Below are positions 1 to 7,674 of a stretch of DNA of 49,837 nt, one piece after another. The stretch spans positions 1 through 49,837 of the forward strand of contig JAUJOV010000016.1 in the NCBI GenBank assembly GCA_030447545.1. The letters are read 5' to 3'. The notes beneath the pieces are model-generated. The model was not told the origin of the DNA. It made no database searches and worked only from the letters and a program-made list of their open reading frames with translations. Positions within the stretch are counted from its first letter, which is position 1, and each line of letters opens with the position of its first letter. A program made the position numbers and the translations under genes. The stretch is from Sphingomicrobium sp. Lineage in GTDB: Bacteria; Pseudomonadota; Alphaproteobacteria; Sphingomonadales; Sphingomonadaceae.

Positions 1-2003
1 CGGACATCGTGGCGATGTCGACGCTCTACGGCCTTTCGACCACGACGAGGACGGGGGACACCACCTACGGCTTCAACTCGAACGCGGGGCGCCCGGTGTT
101 CGATGCGCAGAGCAATCCCGGTGTCGCCTACACGGTGTTCGACAACGGCGGCACCGACACGCTCGACTATTCGGGCTTCGGCCATGCGCAGCTGATCAAC
201 CTGGAGTCGGAATCCTTTTCCAACGTCGGCGGCCTCAGAGGCAATGTCACGATTGCCCGCGGCACCACGATCGAAAATGCGATCGGCGGCAGCGGCGCCG
301 ACGAGATCCGTGGCAATGCCGTCGCGAACAGCCTCGAGGGCCGCGCGGGCAACGACCAGCTTTACGGCCTTGGCGGAAGTGACCTGCTCGTCGGCGGCGC
401 CGGCGACGACCGACTGAGCGGCGGAAGCGGCGTCGACACTGCCAGCTATGCCGGCGCGAGCGCCGCGGTCAGCGTGAACCTGGCCCGCCAGTCGGCGCAG
501 TCGGTCGGCGCGAACGATGCCGCGCGGATCGGCGTCGACACGCTGCTGGAGATCGAGAATGTCGTCGGCAGCGGCTATGCCGACACGATTACCGGCAACG
601 CCGGCGCGAACCGCCTCGAGGGCGGCGCCGGCAATGACTCGCTCGATGGTGCCGGCGGTGCCGACCAGATGCTCGGAGGCGCCGGCGACGACACCTTCTA
701 TGTCGACGCGGCCGGGGATTCGGTCGTCGAGCTCGCCGGCCAGGGCGTCGACCATGTCCATTCGAACGTGACCCATGTGCTGGGCGCGAACATCGAGCGC
801 CTGACGCTGCGCGGCACGAGCGCGATCAGCGCCACCGGCAATGCGATCGCCAATGCGCTGTACGGCAATTCGGCCGCCAACGCGCTCTACGGGCTCGGCG
901 GCGACGATACGCTCACCGGCAATGCCGGCAACGACCGGCTCGATGGTGGAGCCGGCGTCGACACGATGACGGGCGGCCTGGGCAACGACAGCTATTATGT
1001 CGACAGCGGCAGCGACGTGACCGTCGAGCTGGCGGGCGAGGGCACCGACCATGTCTATTCGACGGTCACTCACACCCTGAGAGCCAATCTCGAGCGGCTG
1101 ACGCTTCTCGGCACGAACAATTTGAACGGCACCGGCAACGAGCTTGCCAACAATCTGAACGGCAACTCCGCGGCAAACAAGCTGTACGGGCTGGACGGCG
1201 CCGACGTGCTGAGAGGCGGTGCGGGCAACGACCGACTCGACTGCGGCGCGGGTGGCGACAAGATGTACGGCGGCGGCGGCAACGACAGCTTTTTCGTCAA
1301 CGCCTCGACCGACGCGGCTTACGAAAATGCCGGCGAGGGCACCGACACGGTCCATTCCTCGGTGAGCCATACGCTGCGGGCAAACGTCGAGAACCTGACG
1401 CTCACCGGCACCGGCAATATCGTCGGCAAGGGCAATGATCTTGCCAACGCGATGACCGGCAATGGCGGGGCCAACAGCCTCTACGGCTACGCCGGCGACG
1501 ACCGCCTCTCCGGGCTCGACGGCAACGACCGGCTCTACGGCGGGCTCGGGGCCGACCGGCTCTACGGCGGCGCCGGCAACGACAATCTGTACGGCGAGGA
1601 CGGTGCCGACCTCCTGTACGGCGGGGATGGATCCGACCTGCTCAACGGCGGCGTCGGGCAGGACCGGATGTACGGCGGTGCCGGCGGCGACAAGTTCATT
1701 TTCGATGACGGCCACTTCGGCGGCGCGACGACTTCCACCGCCGACCAGGTCCACGACTTCTCTCGCAGCCAGGGCGACAGGCTGAGCCTCAGCCTCGTCG
1801 ACGCCAACGACAACCTCACCGGCGATCAGGCGTTCGCCTTCATCGGTACGGCGGCATTCAGCGGCACTGCGGGCGAGCTGCGCTACGAGCAGACCAGCAC
1901 CCATACCTTCGTCTACGGCGACACCAACGGAGACGGCGTGGCCGACTTCGCAATCCGCGTGGATGGCCTGCACGCGCTCGCGTCGACCGACTTCGTGCTC
2001 TAG
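1..2003 (+). CDS. Serralysin-like (M10 family) RTX protein, C-terminal part; 5' end outside window
   Basis: The open frame enters from the left edge (frame starting at base 3), so the GTG at 9 is probably not the true start. The first roughly 110 residues resemble the Ca-binding C-terminal domain of serralysin metalloproteases: DIVAMSTLYG, a TGDTTYGFNSNAGR stretch, DTLDYSGF, IENAIGGSGADE. Many nonapeptide RTX repeats of the GGxGxDxLx type follow, interleaved with three about 99-residue modules, then a non-repetitive tail ending DFVL. Known for the family: such proteins leave the cell through a type I secretion system that reads the C-terminus, and the RTX repeats fold on calcium outside. The catalytic HExxHxxGxxH motif would lie upstream and is not visible, so protease activity is an inference. 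No type I exporter gene is in view. It could also be a non-proteolytic RTX adhesin that shares the module. Confidence 0.85.
   Translation, partial: DIVAMSTLYGLSTTTRTGDTTYGFNSNAGRPVFDAQSNPGVAYTVFDNGGTDTLDYSGFGHAQLINLESESFSNVGGLRGNVTIARGTTIENAIGGSGADEIRGNAVANSLEGRAGNDQLYGLGGSDLLVGGAGDDRLSGGSGVDTASYAGASAAVSVNLARQSAQSVGANDAARIGVDTLLEIENVVGSGYADTITGNAGANRLEGGAGNDSLDGAGGADQMLGGAGDDTFYVDAAGDSVVELAGQGVDHVHSNVTHVLGANIERLTLRGTSAISATGNAIANALYGNSAANALYGLGGDDTLTGNAGNDRLDGGAGVDTMTGGLGNDSYYVDSGSDVTVELAGEGTDHVYSTVTHTLRANLERLTLLGTNNLNGTGNELANNLNGNSAANKLYGLDGADVLRGGAGNDRLDCGAGGDKMYGGGGNDSFFVNASTDAAYENAGEGTDTVHSSVSHTLRANVENLTLTGTGNIVGKGNDLANAMTGNGGANSLYGYAGDDRLSGLDGNDRLYGGLGADRLYGGAGNDNLYGEDGADLLYGGDGSDLLNGGVGQDRMYGGAGGDKFIFDDGHFGGATTSTADQVHDFSRSQGDRLSLSLVDANDNLTGDQAFAFIGTAAFSGTAGELRYEQTSTHTFVYGDTNGDGVADFAIRVDGLHALASTDFVL
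687..1577 (+). repeat. Three tandem about 297-bp (99-residue) modules in the RTX protein
   Basis: Inside the RTX gene a unit of 99 codons repeats in register. Units begin at about 687 (DDTFYVD), 984 (NDSYYVD) and 1281 (NDSFFVN). Each carries a VELAG or similar segment, a TH.L.AN.E.LTL strand, an N-rich GNSAAN turn and then two or three RTX nonapeptides. The copies differ at many codons, so this is an old protein-level duplication and not a recent DNA repeat. Similar modules are known from secreted RTX proteins and alginate epimerases. Confidence 0.75.
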
Positions 2004-2012
2004 GAAGCCAAA

Positions 2013-2044
2013 AGGGCGCCGCTTGTCTGGACTCGCGGCGCCCT
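2013..2044 (+). terminator. Hairpin terminator after the RTX gene
   Basis: A perfect 10-bp inverted repeat (AGGGCGCCGC at 2013-2022, GCGGCGCCCT at 2035-2044) with a 12-nt loop begins 10 nt after the stop codon. The following bases (CTGTTCG) are only weakly T-rich, so efficiency is uncertain. Confidence 0.65.
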
Positions 2045-2187
2045 CTGTTCGTCCAAATCGCGCAAGACGCGCCGATTAGGCGATCGGACTGATCGGTGTT
2101 AAAAGCCGAGTATCCGCCGGTGAATGCCCGGGTGTCCGGTGGCTAGGAGACAAATGTGCTCCTGCCTGCGTTCGGCGGAGCACGGTA

Positions 2188-2939
2188 ATGGCCTCGTCAA
2201 ATCAGTCCGCGTTGTCGCGCTTTGTCGAGCGCCTGCTCATTCGTTCCGCGCTCACCGCTGACGAGCAGCAGGCGATCCTCGGCCTCACCAGCCACTCCCA
2301 TCAGGTCCGCGCCAATTCCGACGTCGTCTCGCCCGGCGAGACGGTCGACCACGCGTGCCTGGTCGCCGATGGCCTTGCCGCTCGGTTCGACCAGATGGCC
2401 GACGGCCGCAGGCAGATCACCTGCCTCTACATCCTTGGCGACATGTGCGACCTGCATTCCGTCGTCGCGCCGACGGCGGGGTGGGGCATTGCAGCTCTCA
2501 CCACCACGACTGTTCTGCGCGTGCCGCACCGCGAGCTTCGCCAGCTGGCGCGCGACTATCCGGCAGTCGCAATGGCGTTCTGGACGGACGTCACCGCGGA
2601 CGCATCGGTGCTCGCCAATGGGTCGGCAACGTCGGCCGCAGGGATGCGCGCGCGCGCATTGCGCATCTGTTGTGCGAGACGGGAATACGCATGGAGGAGG
2701 CTCGGCTGGGCAGTCGGACCTGCTTCGCGTTCGAGATCACCCAGCAGCAGCTTTCCGACGCTACCGGGCTGACCGCAGTGCATGTGAACCGAACGATCCA
2801 GGCACTTCGCGCCGAGGGCATCATTCACAGCGAAGGGCGAACCCTCCACGTGCGGGATTGGGATCGCCTCACCGAGGTCGCCGACTTCGACCCCGCCTAC
2901 CTGCTTCTCGACAGGCAATCGCGGCTCGCCGACGCCTGA
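2188..2939 (+). CDS. Crp/Fnr-family transcriptional regulator, interrupted by a 1-nt frameshift
   Basis: The ATG at 2188 follows a GGAG ribosome-binding site. The first frame encodes a cyclic-nucleotide-binding-type beta-roll (DVVSPGETVDHACLVADG, then RRQITCLYILGDMCDLHS). The reading continues in another frame as GRRDARARIAHLLCE and a winged helix-turn-helix (EITQQQLSDATGLTAVHVNRT). The switch is near 2618, where restoring one base between CTCGCCAA and TGGGTCGG gives an uninterrupted protein of about 250 residues, normal for the family. The effector cannot be told; no Fnr-type cysteine cluster is visible at the N-terminus. The frameshift resembles many others in the window and is probably a sequence error. 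As written, the product would lose its DNA-binding domain. Confidence 0.8.
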
Positions 2940-3015
2940 GCGCAAGCTGCACGGGAGTGGACCAACACTCGTCAAGTGGATGCAACTTGCCGCCCGGCGA
3001 GCCGTTAGCGCGCTG

Positions 3016-3252
3016 GTGCCGAGGTTCTTTTTCCACCTGTACGACGACATCGTCGTGCGCGACGAGGAGGGGCAGGAGCTTCCCGACGCAGAGGCCGCGC
3101 GAAGCAGGGCCTTGCTGAGCGCGCGTGAGATGGCCTGCGCCGAGGTGCTCAAAGGCCACCTCGGCCTAAACCACCGAGTGGAGGTGGAGGACGAAAGCGG
3201 AGCGCTGATCGCGAGCCTGCTATTTCGCGACGTGGTCGAGATCGAGCCTTAA
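3016..3252 (+). CDS. DUF6894-type small protein
   Basis: About 78 residues beginning PRFFFHLYDD, with the conserved opening of this small alphaproteobacterial family (FFHLYDD, RDEEGQELPD, EAARSRAL). The GTG at 3016 is chosen because family members start just before the PR[FY]FFH motif. An in-frame ATG at 2980 would add 12 poorly conserved residues. No ribosome-binding site is clear for either. Function is unknown; the protein is soluble and acidic. It follows the Crp/Fnr gene by about 75 nt and converges with the TonB receptor gene. Confidence 0.65.
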   Translation: MPRFFFHLYDDIVVRDEEGQELPDAEAARSRALLSAREMACAEVLKGHLGLNHRVEVEDESGALIASLLFRDVVEIEP

Positions 3253-3295
3253 GGTCCGCTTTCCACCGGACGCCGGTCAGTGCCTTCCGAACCTG

Positions 3296-3319
3296 GCTCC
3301 TGCCGAGACGGGCAGGGGC
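3296..3319. terminator. Hairpin between convergent genes
   Basis: A 9-bp stem with one G-U pair (GCTCCTGCC / GGCAGGGGC) and a 6-nt loop lies between the DUF6894 gene and the 3' end of the TonB receptor gene, so it could terminate transcription from both sides. There is no T-tract on either strand. Confidence 0.45.
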
Positions 3320-3327
3320 GCAGCTGC

Positions 3328-5898
3328 CTAGAATTCCACCGATACGCGGCCGTAGAGGAAGCGGCCGTTGAAGCCGAACGGCGAGAATTGCGAGTAGGGG
3401 AAGAAGGCGCTGACCACCCCGAACGGGCCGCCGAACGGCGAGCGCGTCGGATAGACGTCGAACAGGTTGTTCGCTCCCACCGCGACCTCGAGCATGTCCA
3501 TCGGCTTCACCCGGACCTCGGCGTCCGTCACCCACTTGGGCTCGATGTCGAAGTCGGTCGCCTCGCTTCCGCCCGGCACCAGCACCCGGCCATAGCGGTT
3601 GGTGCGAAGCGTCGCCCCGAACATGTCGCGGTCCCAGTCGACACCCAGGTTGATCTTGTCGCGCGGCTGGCCGCGTTCGATGCGCAGCGACTCCTGCCGC
3701 CCGAACAGGGTCAGGCCCGGAAGCGTCGGAAGCTCCGCGCGATCGGTGATCTTGGTCCTGTTCCGGTTGTATCCGGCGGTGAAGTTGAAATTGCCGAGGC
3801 TGGTCCCGCGCAGCCCGTAGGTGGCGACGATGTCGAGGCCCCGGGTGCGCGTGTCGATGCCGTTGATGAAGAAGCGCGCCGAGGTGATGTTGTTGAAGCC
3901 CGCTGCCTGCAGAAGCGCAATGACCTCCGCGCCCTGCAAATTCTCGGTCACCACCACGCGGTCGTCGATCTTGACCGTGTAATAGTCGATGGTGAGGTTG
4001 AAATTGCCCGGCGTGAGAGTCGCGCCGACGCCCCAGTTGAGCGACTCCTCGGGCTCGAGCGGCTGTGAGCCGAGCGCCTGGGCGACCGGGCTGCTGACCG
4101 GGAAGGTGCCGATCTCGAGCAGCACGCCGTTGACGTTGTTGGTCGAGTTGGTCGCGTAGAATTGCTGGTGCAGCGAAGGCGCGCGAAAGCCGGTCGACAC
4201 CGATCCTCGCACGGAGCCCCACTCCACGGGCGCGAAGCGGCTGGCAAGCTTCCAGTTGAAGGTCGATCCGAAGTCCGAATAGTCCTCGAAGCGGCCGGCA
4301 AGCTGCGCGGTCAGAGCTTCGCTGACGTCAGCGTCGAACTCGGCGTAAACCGCCTTGCTGTTGCGCTTCGCGTTGACCTCGTTCGCCGGCTGGAAGCCGG
4401 GGAACACCTGTGCACCGGCGGGTGCGCCGAACGCCACGAACGGGCCGCCGGCATAGCTCTGCGGCTCGCCCGCGTTGATGTCGAAATTCTCATGGCGAAG
4501 TTCGGCGCCGATGGCGAGGCTGAGCTCCTTGAAGAACGTCACGGCAAGCGTGCGCTGAAGGTCGAGGTTGGTGACGTGCTGGCCGAATTCGAGCCCGCCG
4601 GCGTCGAACTCGGTCTGGCTTGCCTCGCCGAACGAGGTGTTGAAGCTGTTCTCCACGCCGAACTCGAAGCCGTTGTGGCCGTAGACGTGGCTCAGGTCCC
4701 AGTTCCAACCGGCGATGTCGCCGCGCACTCCGGCTGCAAGCGAATAGTCCTCGATGTCGCTGGTGATCAGCGGCAGGAAGCCCTCGGGATAGAAGGGGAC
4801 GAAGGTCGTCGTCGACGCCGAGAAGTTGCGGTTCCTGGCATCGAGCGCCCGCCGGTAGAAGCCGGCGCTTTCGCCTTCGCGCTTGCCATAGCTGCCGAAC
4901 GCGTAGAGCTCGACGGCCTGGGTGATGTCCGTCCCGGCGTTGAAGAACAGGTTGAAGTCCTCGGTCTCGGCGTCGCCGTAGCGGTGGCTCACGCGGTCGA
5001 AGGTGAACTCGCGCGGGTCGGACGCACCGTTGATGGTCGGGAACTGGCGCCGCGGGTCCGGTCCCGAGCGGTTGGTGTCGTTGCGATCCTTGTACTCGCC
5101 GGTGAGATTGAGGAAGCCGCTGCTGCCGATCCTGAAGCCGTAGTGCGCGCCGAGCGTCGCCGTCTCGCCGTCACGCGCCTTGCGGTCATGGTCCTCCTCG
5201 ATCAGCACGAAATTGCCGTCCGCGTCGAGGATCGGCTCGCCATTGTCGCCGCGGGCGACACCGCTGACCGCGGGCACGTCCTCGAGCGAGGTGATGTACT
5301 TGCCGTAGGTGACCTGGGCGCGTCCGCCGGGGCGGCGGCGCAGCTGGACGTTGATCACTCCGGCGATCGCGTCCGAGCCGTACTGCGACGAGGCGCCGTC
5401 GCGGAGCACCTCGATGCGGTCGATCGCCAGCGGCGGGATGGTATTGAGGTCGACTGCAGCCGAGCCTCGGCCGACCGAGCCGTTGATGTTGAGCAGCGCG
5501 GAAGGGTGGCGGCGCTTGCCGTTGATGAGGACCAGGGTCTGGTCGGGCGACAGCCCGCGAAGAGTCGCCGGGCGCAGCACGTCGGTGCCGTCGGTCACCG
5601 ACGGCTGTGGGAAGTTGAACGACGGCACCACCTGGTTGAGGATCCGGTTGACCTCGGTGTAGCCGGTGTCGGTCATCGTCTCGCTGCTGATGACGTCGAT
5701 CGGCACCGGGCTTTCGGCGAGCGTGCGGTCGGTGCGGCGGGTGCCGGTGACGATGATCGTCTCTCCGGTCGCAGCCTCTTCCTGCGTGGTTTCCGTCTCC
5801 TCCGTCGGCGGGTCCTGGTTCTGCGCGGCTGCTGGAGCGGCGGCGAAAGCGAGCGACGACAGCGTCGACAGAAGCAGAGCGCGCGGATGACGGATCAT
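3328..5898 (-). CDS. TonB-dependent outer-membrane receptor
   Basis: 856 residues from an ATG at 5898, preceded by a GGGAG ribosome-binding site. The frame stays open upstream to 6033 but that part lacks protein character. The start gives a good signal peptide (MIRHPRALLLSTLSSLAFAA...AAAQ). An acidic spacer and a plug domain follow (TIIVTGTRR, SPVPIDVIS, LRGLSPDQTLVLINGKRRH, RIEVLRDGASSQYGSDAIAGVINV), then a 22-strand-type barrel with an aromatic C-terminal residue (SVEF). Known for the family: energised uptake across the outer membrane using TonB-ExbBD. The substrate cannot be told from sequence; the LINGKRRH plug type is common in large sphingomonad receptor sets. No transporter or regulator for a specific substrate is adjacent. 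Confidence 0.9.
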   Translation of the reverse strand: MIRHPRALLLSTLSSLAFAAAPAAAQNQDPPTEETETTQEEAATGETIIVTGTRRTDRTLAESPVPIDVISSETMTDTGYTEVNRILNQVVPSFNFPQPSVTDGTDVLRPATLRGLSPDQTLVLINGKRRHPSALLNINGSVGRGSAAVDLNTIPPLAIDRIEVLRDGASSQYGSDAIAGVINVQLRRRPGGRAQVTYGKYITSLEDVPAVSGVARGDNGEPILDADGNFVLIEEDHDRKARDGETATLGAHYGFRIGSSGFLNLTGEYKDRNDTNRSGPDPRRQFPTINGASDPREFTFDRVSHRYGDAETEDFNLFFNAGTDITQAVELYAFGSYGKREGESAGFYRRALDARNRNFSASTTTFVPFYPEGFLPLITSDIEDYSLAAGVRGDIAGWNWDLSHVYGHNGFEFGVENSFNTSFGEASQTEFDAGGLEFGQHVTNLDLQRTLAVTFFKELSLAIGAELRHENFDINAGEPQSYAGGPFVAFGAPAGAQVFPGFQPANEVNAKRNSKAVYAEFDADVSEALTAQLAGRFEDYSDFGSTFNWKLASRFAPVEWGSVRGSVSTGFRAPSLHQQFYATNSTNNVNGVLLEIGTFPVSSPVAQALGSQPLEPEESLNWGVGATLTPGNFNLTIDYYTVKIDDRVVVTENLQGAEVIALLQAAGFNNITSARFFINGIDTRTRGLDIVATYGLRGTSLGNFNFTAGYNRNRTKITDRAELPTLPGLTLFGRQESLRIERGQPRDKINLGVDWDRDMFGATLRTNRYGRVLVPGGSEATDFDIEPKWVTDAEVRVKPMDMLEVAVGANNLFDVYPTRSPFGGPFGVVSAFFPYSQFSPFGFNGRFLYGRVSVEF

Positions 5899-6248
5899 GG
5901 CAAATCTCCCCCAGGCGGGTCGCAGCCCCCCTCGGCTGCCCGCCGCTCGAAAGCTTACCCAAATCGTCATGCAAGCGAAGGCGTGTTCGCCGCATTGCAG
6001 CAAAAACTGCTCTATGTGTGGCCGCGGCAGCACAATCGCGGTCAGTGACGTTCATTGACTTTAAAGGCCTGATGCCCACATAGGCGCATCAGCGAAGCCC
6101 CATTGCAGCGTGAACAGGCTACGGCCGCGGCTCAGCTTCGTCTTTTCCCAAGAGCTTCCCATGTCACGCGGGTCGTTCAGAACCCTGCGCTTTGCCGAAC
6201 GCACGACGTGCGCTCGGTGAGCATGTTGAAGTTACGAATAGGAACATC
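5899..6248. other. Divergent intergenic region between the TonB receptor and DEAD-box helicase genes
   Basis: About 350 bases without a convincing gene. It must hold promoters for both flanking genes, but I see no clear consensus boxes. Structure is present on the helicase side: a 7-bp inverted repeat (CTGATGC 6069-6075, GCATCAG 6086-6092) and a short palindrome CGCACGACGTGCG about 40 nt before the helicase start. A structured, long 5' leader would fit a cold-inducible helicase mRNA; that is inference. Confidence 0.4.
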
Positions 6249-7529
6249 ATGTCTTTTGAAAATCTCGGGCTGTCGAAGTCCGTGCTCCAGGCGCTCGCCA
6301 GCAAGCAATACAGCAACGCGACGCCGATCCAGGTCGAGGCCATCCCGACCATCCTTACCGGCCGCGACCTCCTCGGCGTCGCGCAGACCGGCACCGGCAA
6401 GACCGCTGCGTTCATGCTTCCGTCGATCGAGCGGCTCGCGGCCGCCCGGCGCGCACCGCGGCCCGCGACGTGCCGGATGCTGGTGCTTGCGCCGACGCGC
6501 GAGCTTGCAAGCCAGATCGCCGCAAGCGCGGAAGGCTACAGCCGCGGCTCGCGCCTGTCGGTCACCACCGCGTTCGGCGGCGTTCCGATCGGCAAGCAGC
6601 GCCGGGCGCTCGAGCGCGGCGTCGACATCCTCGTCGCGACGCCGGGCCGGCTGATCGACCTGACGGAGCAGCGCTATCTGTCGCTGCGCGAAGTCGAGAT
6701 CCTGGTGCTCGACGAGGCCGACCAGATGCTCGACCTCGGCTTCATCCATGCATTGAGGGCGATCGTGAAGATGGTGCCCGAGCAGCGCCAGACCCTGTTT
6801 TTCTCGGCCACCATGCCCAAGACGGTGCGCGAGCTTGCCGGCAAGTTCCTCAGCAACCCGGCCGAGGTGCGGGTCACTCCGGCCGCGACCACGGCCGACC
6901 GCGTCGACCAGTTCGTGAGCTTCGTGCAGCAGAGCGAAAAGCAGGCGCTGCTGACTATCATGCTGCGTTTCGGCTTCGCCGAGCGCGGCAACATGGAGCG
7001 CGTGCTGATCTTCACCCGCACCAAGCATGGCGCCGACCGGGTGGTGAAGCAGCTTGGCGCAAGCGGCATTCCGGCCGCGGCGATCCACGGCAACAAGAGC
7101 CAGCCGCAGCGCGAGAAGGCACTCGCCGCATTCAAGACGGGCGAGGTGCCGATCCTGATCGCGACCGACATCGCCGCGCGCGGGATCGACGTCAGCGGGG
7201 TTAGCCACGTGATCAATTTCGAGCTGCCCAACGTGCCCGAGCAATATGTCCACCGCATCGGCCGCACCGCGCGCGCCGGGGCGGCAGGCTTTGCCGTCTC
7301 CTTCTGCAGCGACGACGAGCGCGCGTTCCTGCGCGACATCGAGAAGCTGACGAGGCAGAGCATCGAGCGCGCGCCGCTTCCGCCCAATCTCGCGGCCGAA
7401 GCCGCGCGGGTACGGTCGAGCGCCCCCGCATCATCTGCGCGCCGCCACGACCGCCATTCCGCGGCCGGCCGGAGGCACGGTGCGCCGTTCAACGGCAGGC
7501 GCGGCGAGAAGGGCGCGCGCCGCGCCTAA
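6249..7529 (+). CDS. DEAD-box ATP-dependent RNA helicase (RhlE-like)
   Basis: 426 residues. The ATG at 6249 has AGGAAC upstream and begins at the conserved MSFENLGLS; the open frame from 6192 lacks support. Motifs in order: Q-motif (TPIQVEAIP), I (AQTGTGKT), Ia (PTRELASQ), Ib (TPGRLID), II (DEAD within VLDEADQMLD), III (SAT), IV (LIFTRTK), V (ATDIAARGID) and VI (HRIGRTARAG), followed by a short basic, low-complexity tail. Known role: unwinding of short RNA duplexes in ribosome assembly and mRNA turnover, often needed in the cold. The exact subgroup is not certain. It is a monocistronic gene. Confidence 0.93.
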   Translation: MSFENLGLSKSVLQALASKQYSNATPIQVEAIPTILTGRDLLGVAQTGTGKTAAFMLPSIERLAAARRAPRPATCRMLVLAPTRELASQIAASAEGYSRGSRLSVTTAFGGVPIGKQRRALERGVDILVATPGRLIDLTEQRYLSLREVEILVLDEADQMLDLGFIHALRAIVKMVPEQRQTLFFSATMPKTVRELAGKFLSNPAEVRVTPAATTADRVDQFVSFVQQSEKQALLTIMLRFGFAERGNMERVLIFTRTKHGADRVVKQLGASGIPAAAIHGNKSQPQREKALAAFKTGEVPILIATDIAARGIDVSGVSHVINFELPNVPEQYVHRIGRTARAGAAGFAVSFCSDDERAFLRDIEKLTRQSIERAPLPPNLAAEAARVRSSAPASSARRHDRHSAAGRRHGAPFNGRRGEKGARRA

Positions 7530-7641
7530 GCCGATCAGCCCTCCTCGAGCGCGGCGAGCACCGCCCGCTGCGCATCGGGTGGCTGACCAGCTCGCTGTGC
7601 GTGCAGCGCACCGCGACCTGCTGGTTGCACCCCGCCGGATT

Positions 7642-7674
7642 GCACCTGCGCGTCAGCTCGCGACGCGCAGGTGC
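7642..7674. terminator. Strong inverted repeat at the 3' end of the GGDEF-EAL gene
   Basis: A perfect 13-bp stem (GCACCTGCGCGTC 7642-7654, GACGCGCAGGTGC 7662-7674) with a 7-nt loop spans the corrected stop codon of the minus-strand cyclic-di-GMP gene, about 110 nt past the end of the convergent helicase gene. It is a plausible bidirectional terminator, without a T-tract. Confidence 0.6.

Noticed and set aside
4162-6048. 628-codon open frame on the plus strand opposite the TonB receptor gene
   Set aside because: It mirrors the receptor's codons in GC-rich DNA and its product lacks any domain; the minus-strand frame has a signal peptide, plug and barrel.
5899-6060. Cobalamin-type riboswitch upstream of the TonB receptor
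   Set aside because: No conserved B12-box-like sequence or suitable long leader could be recognised.
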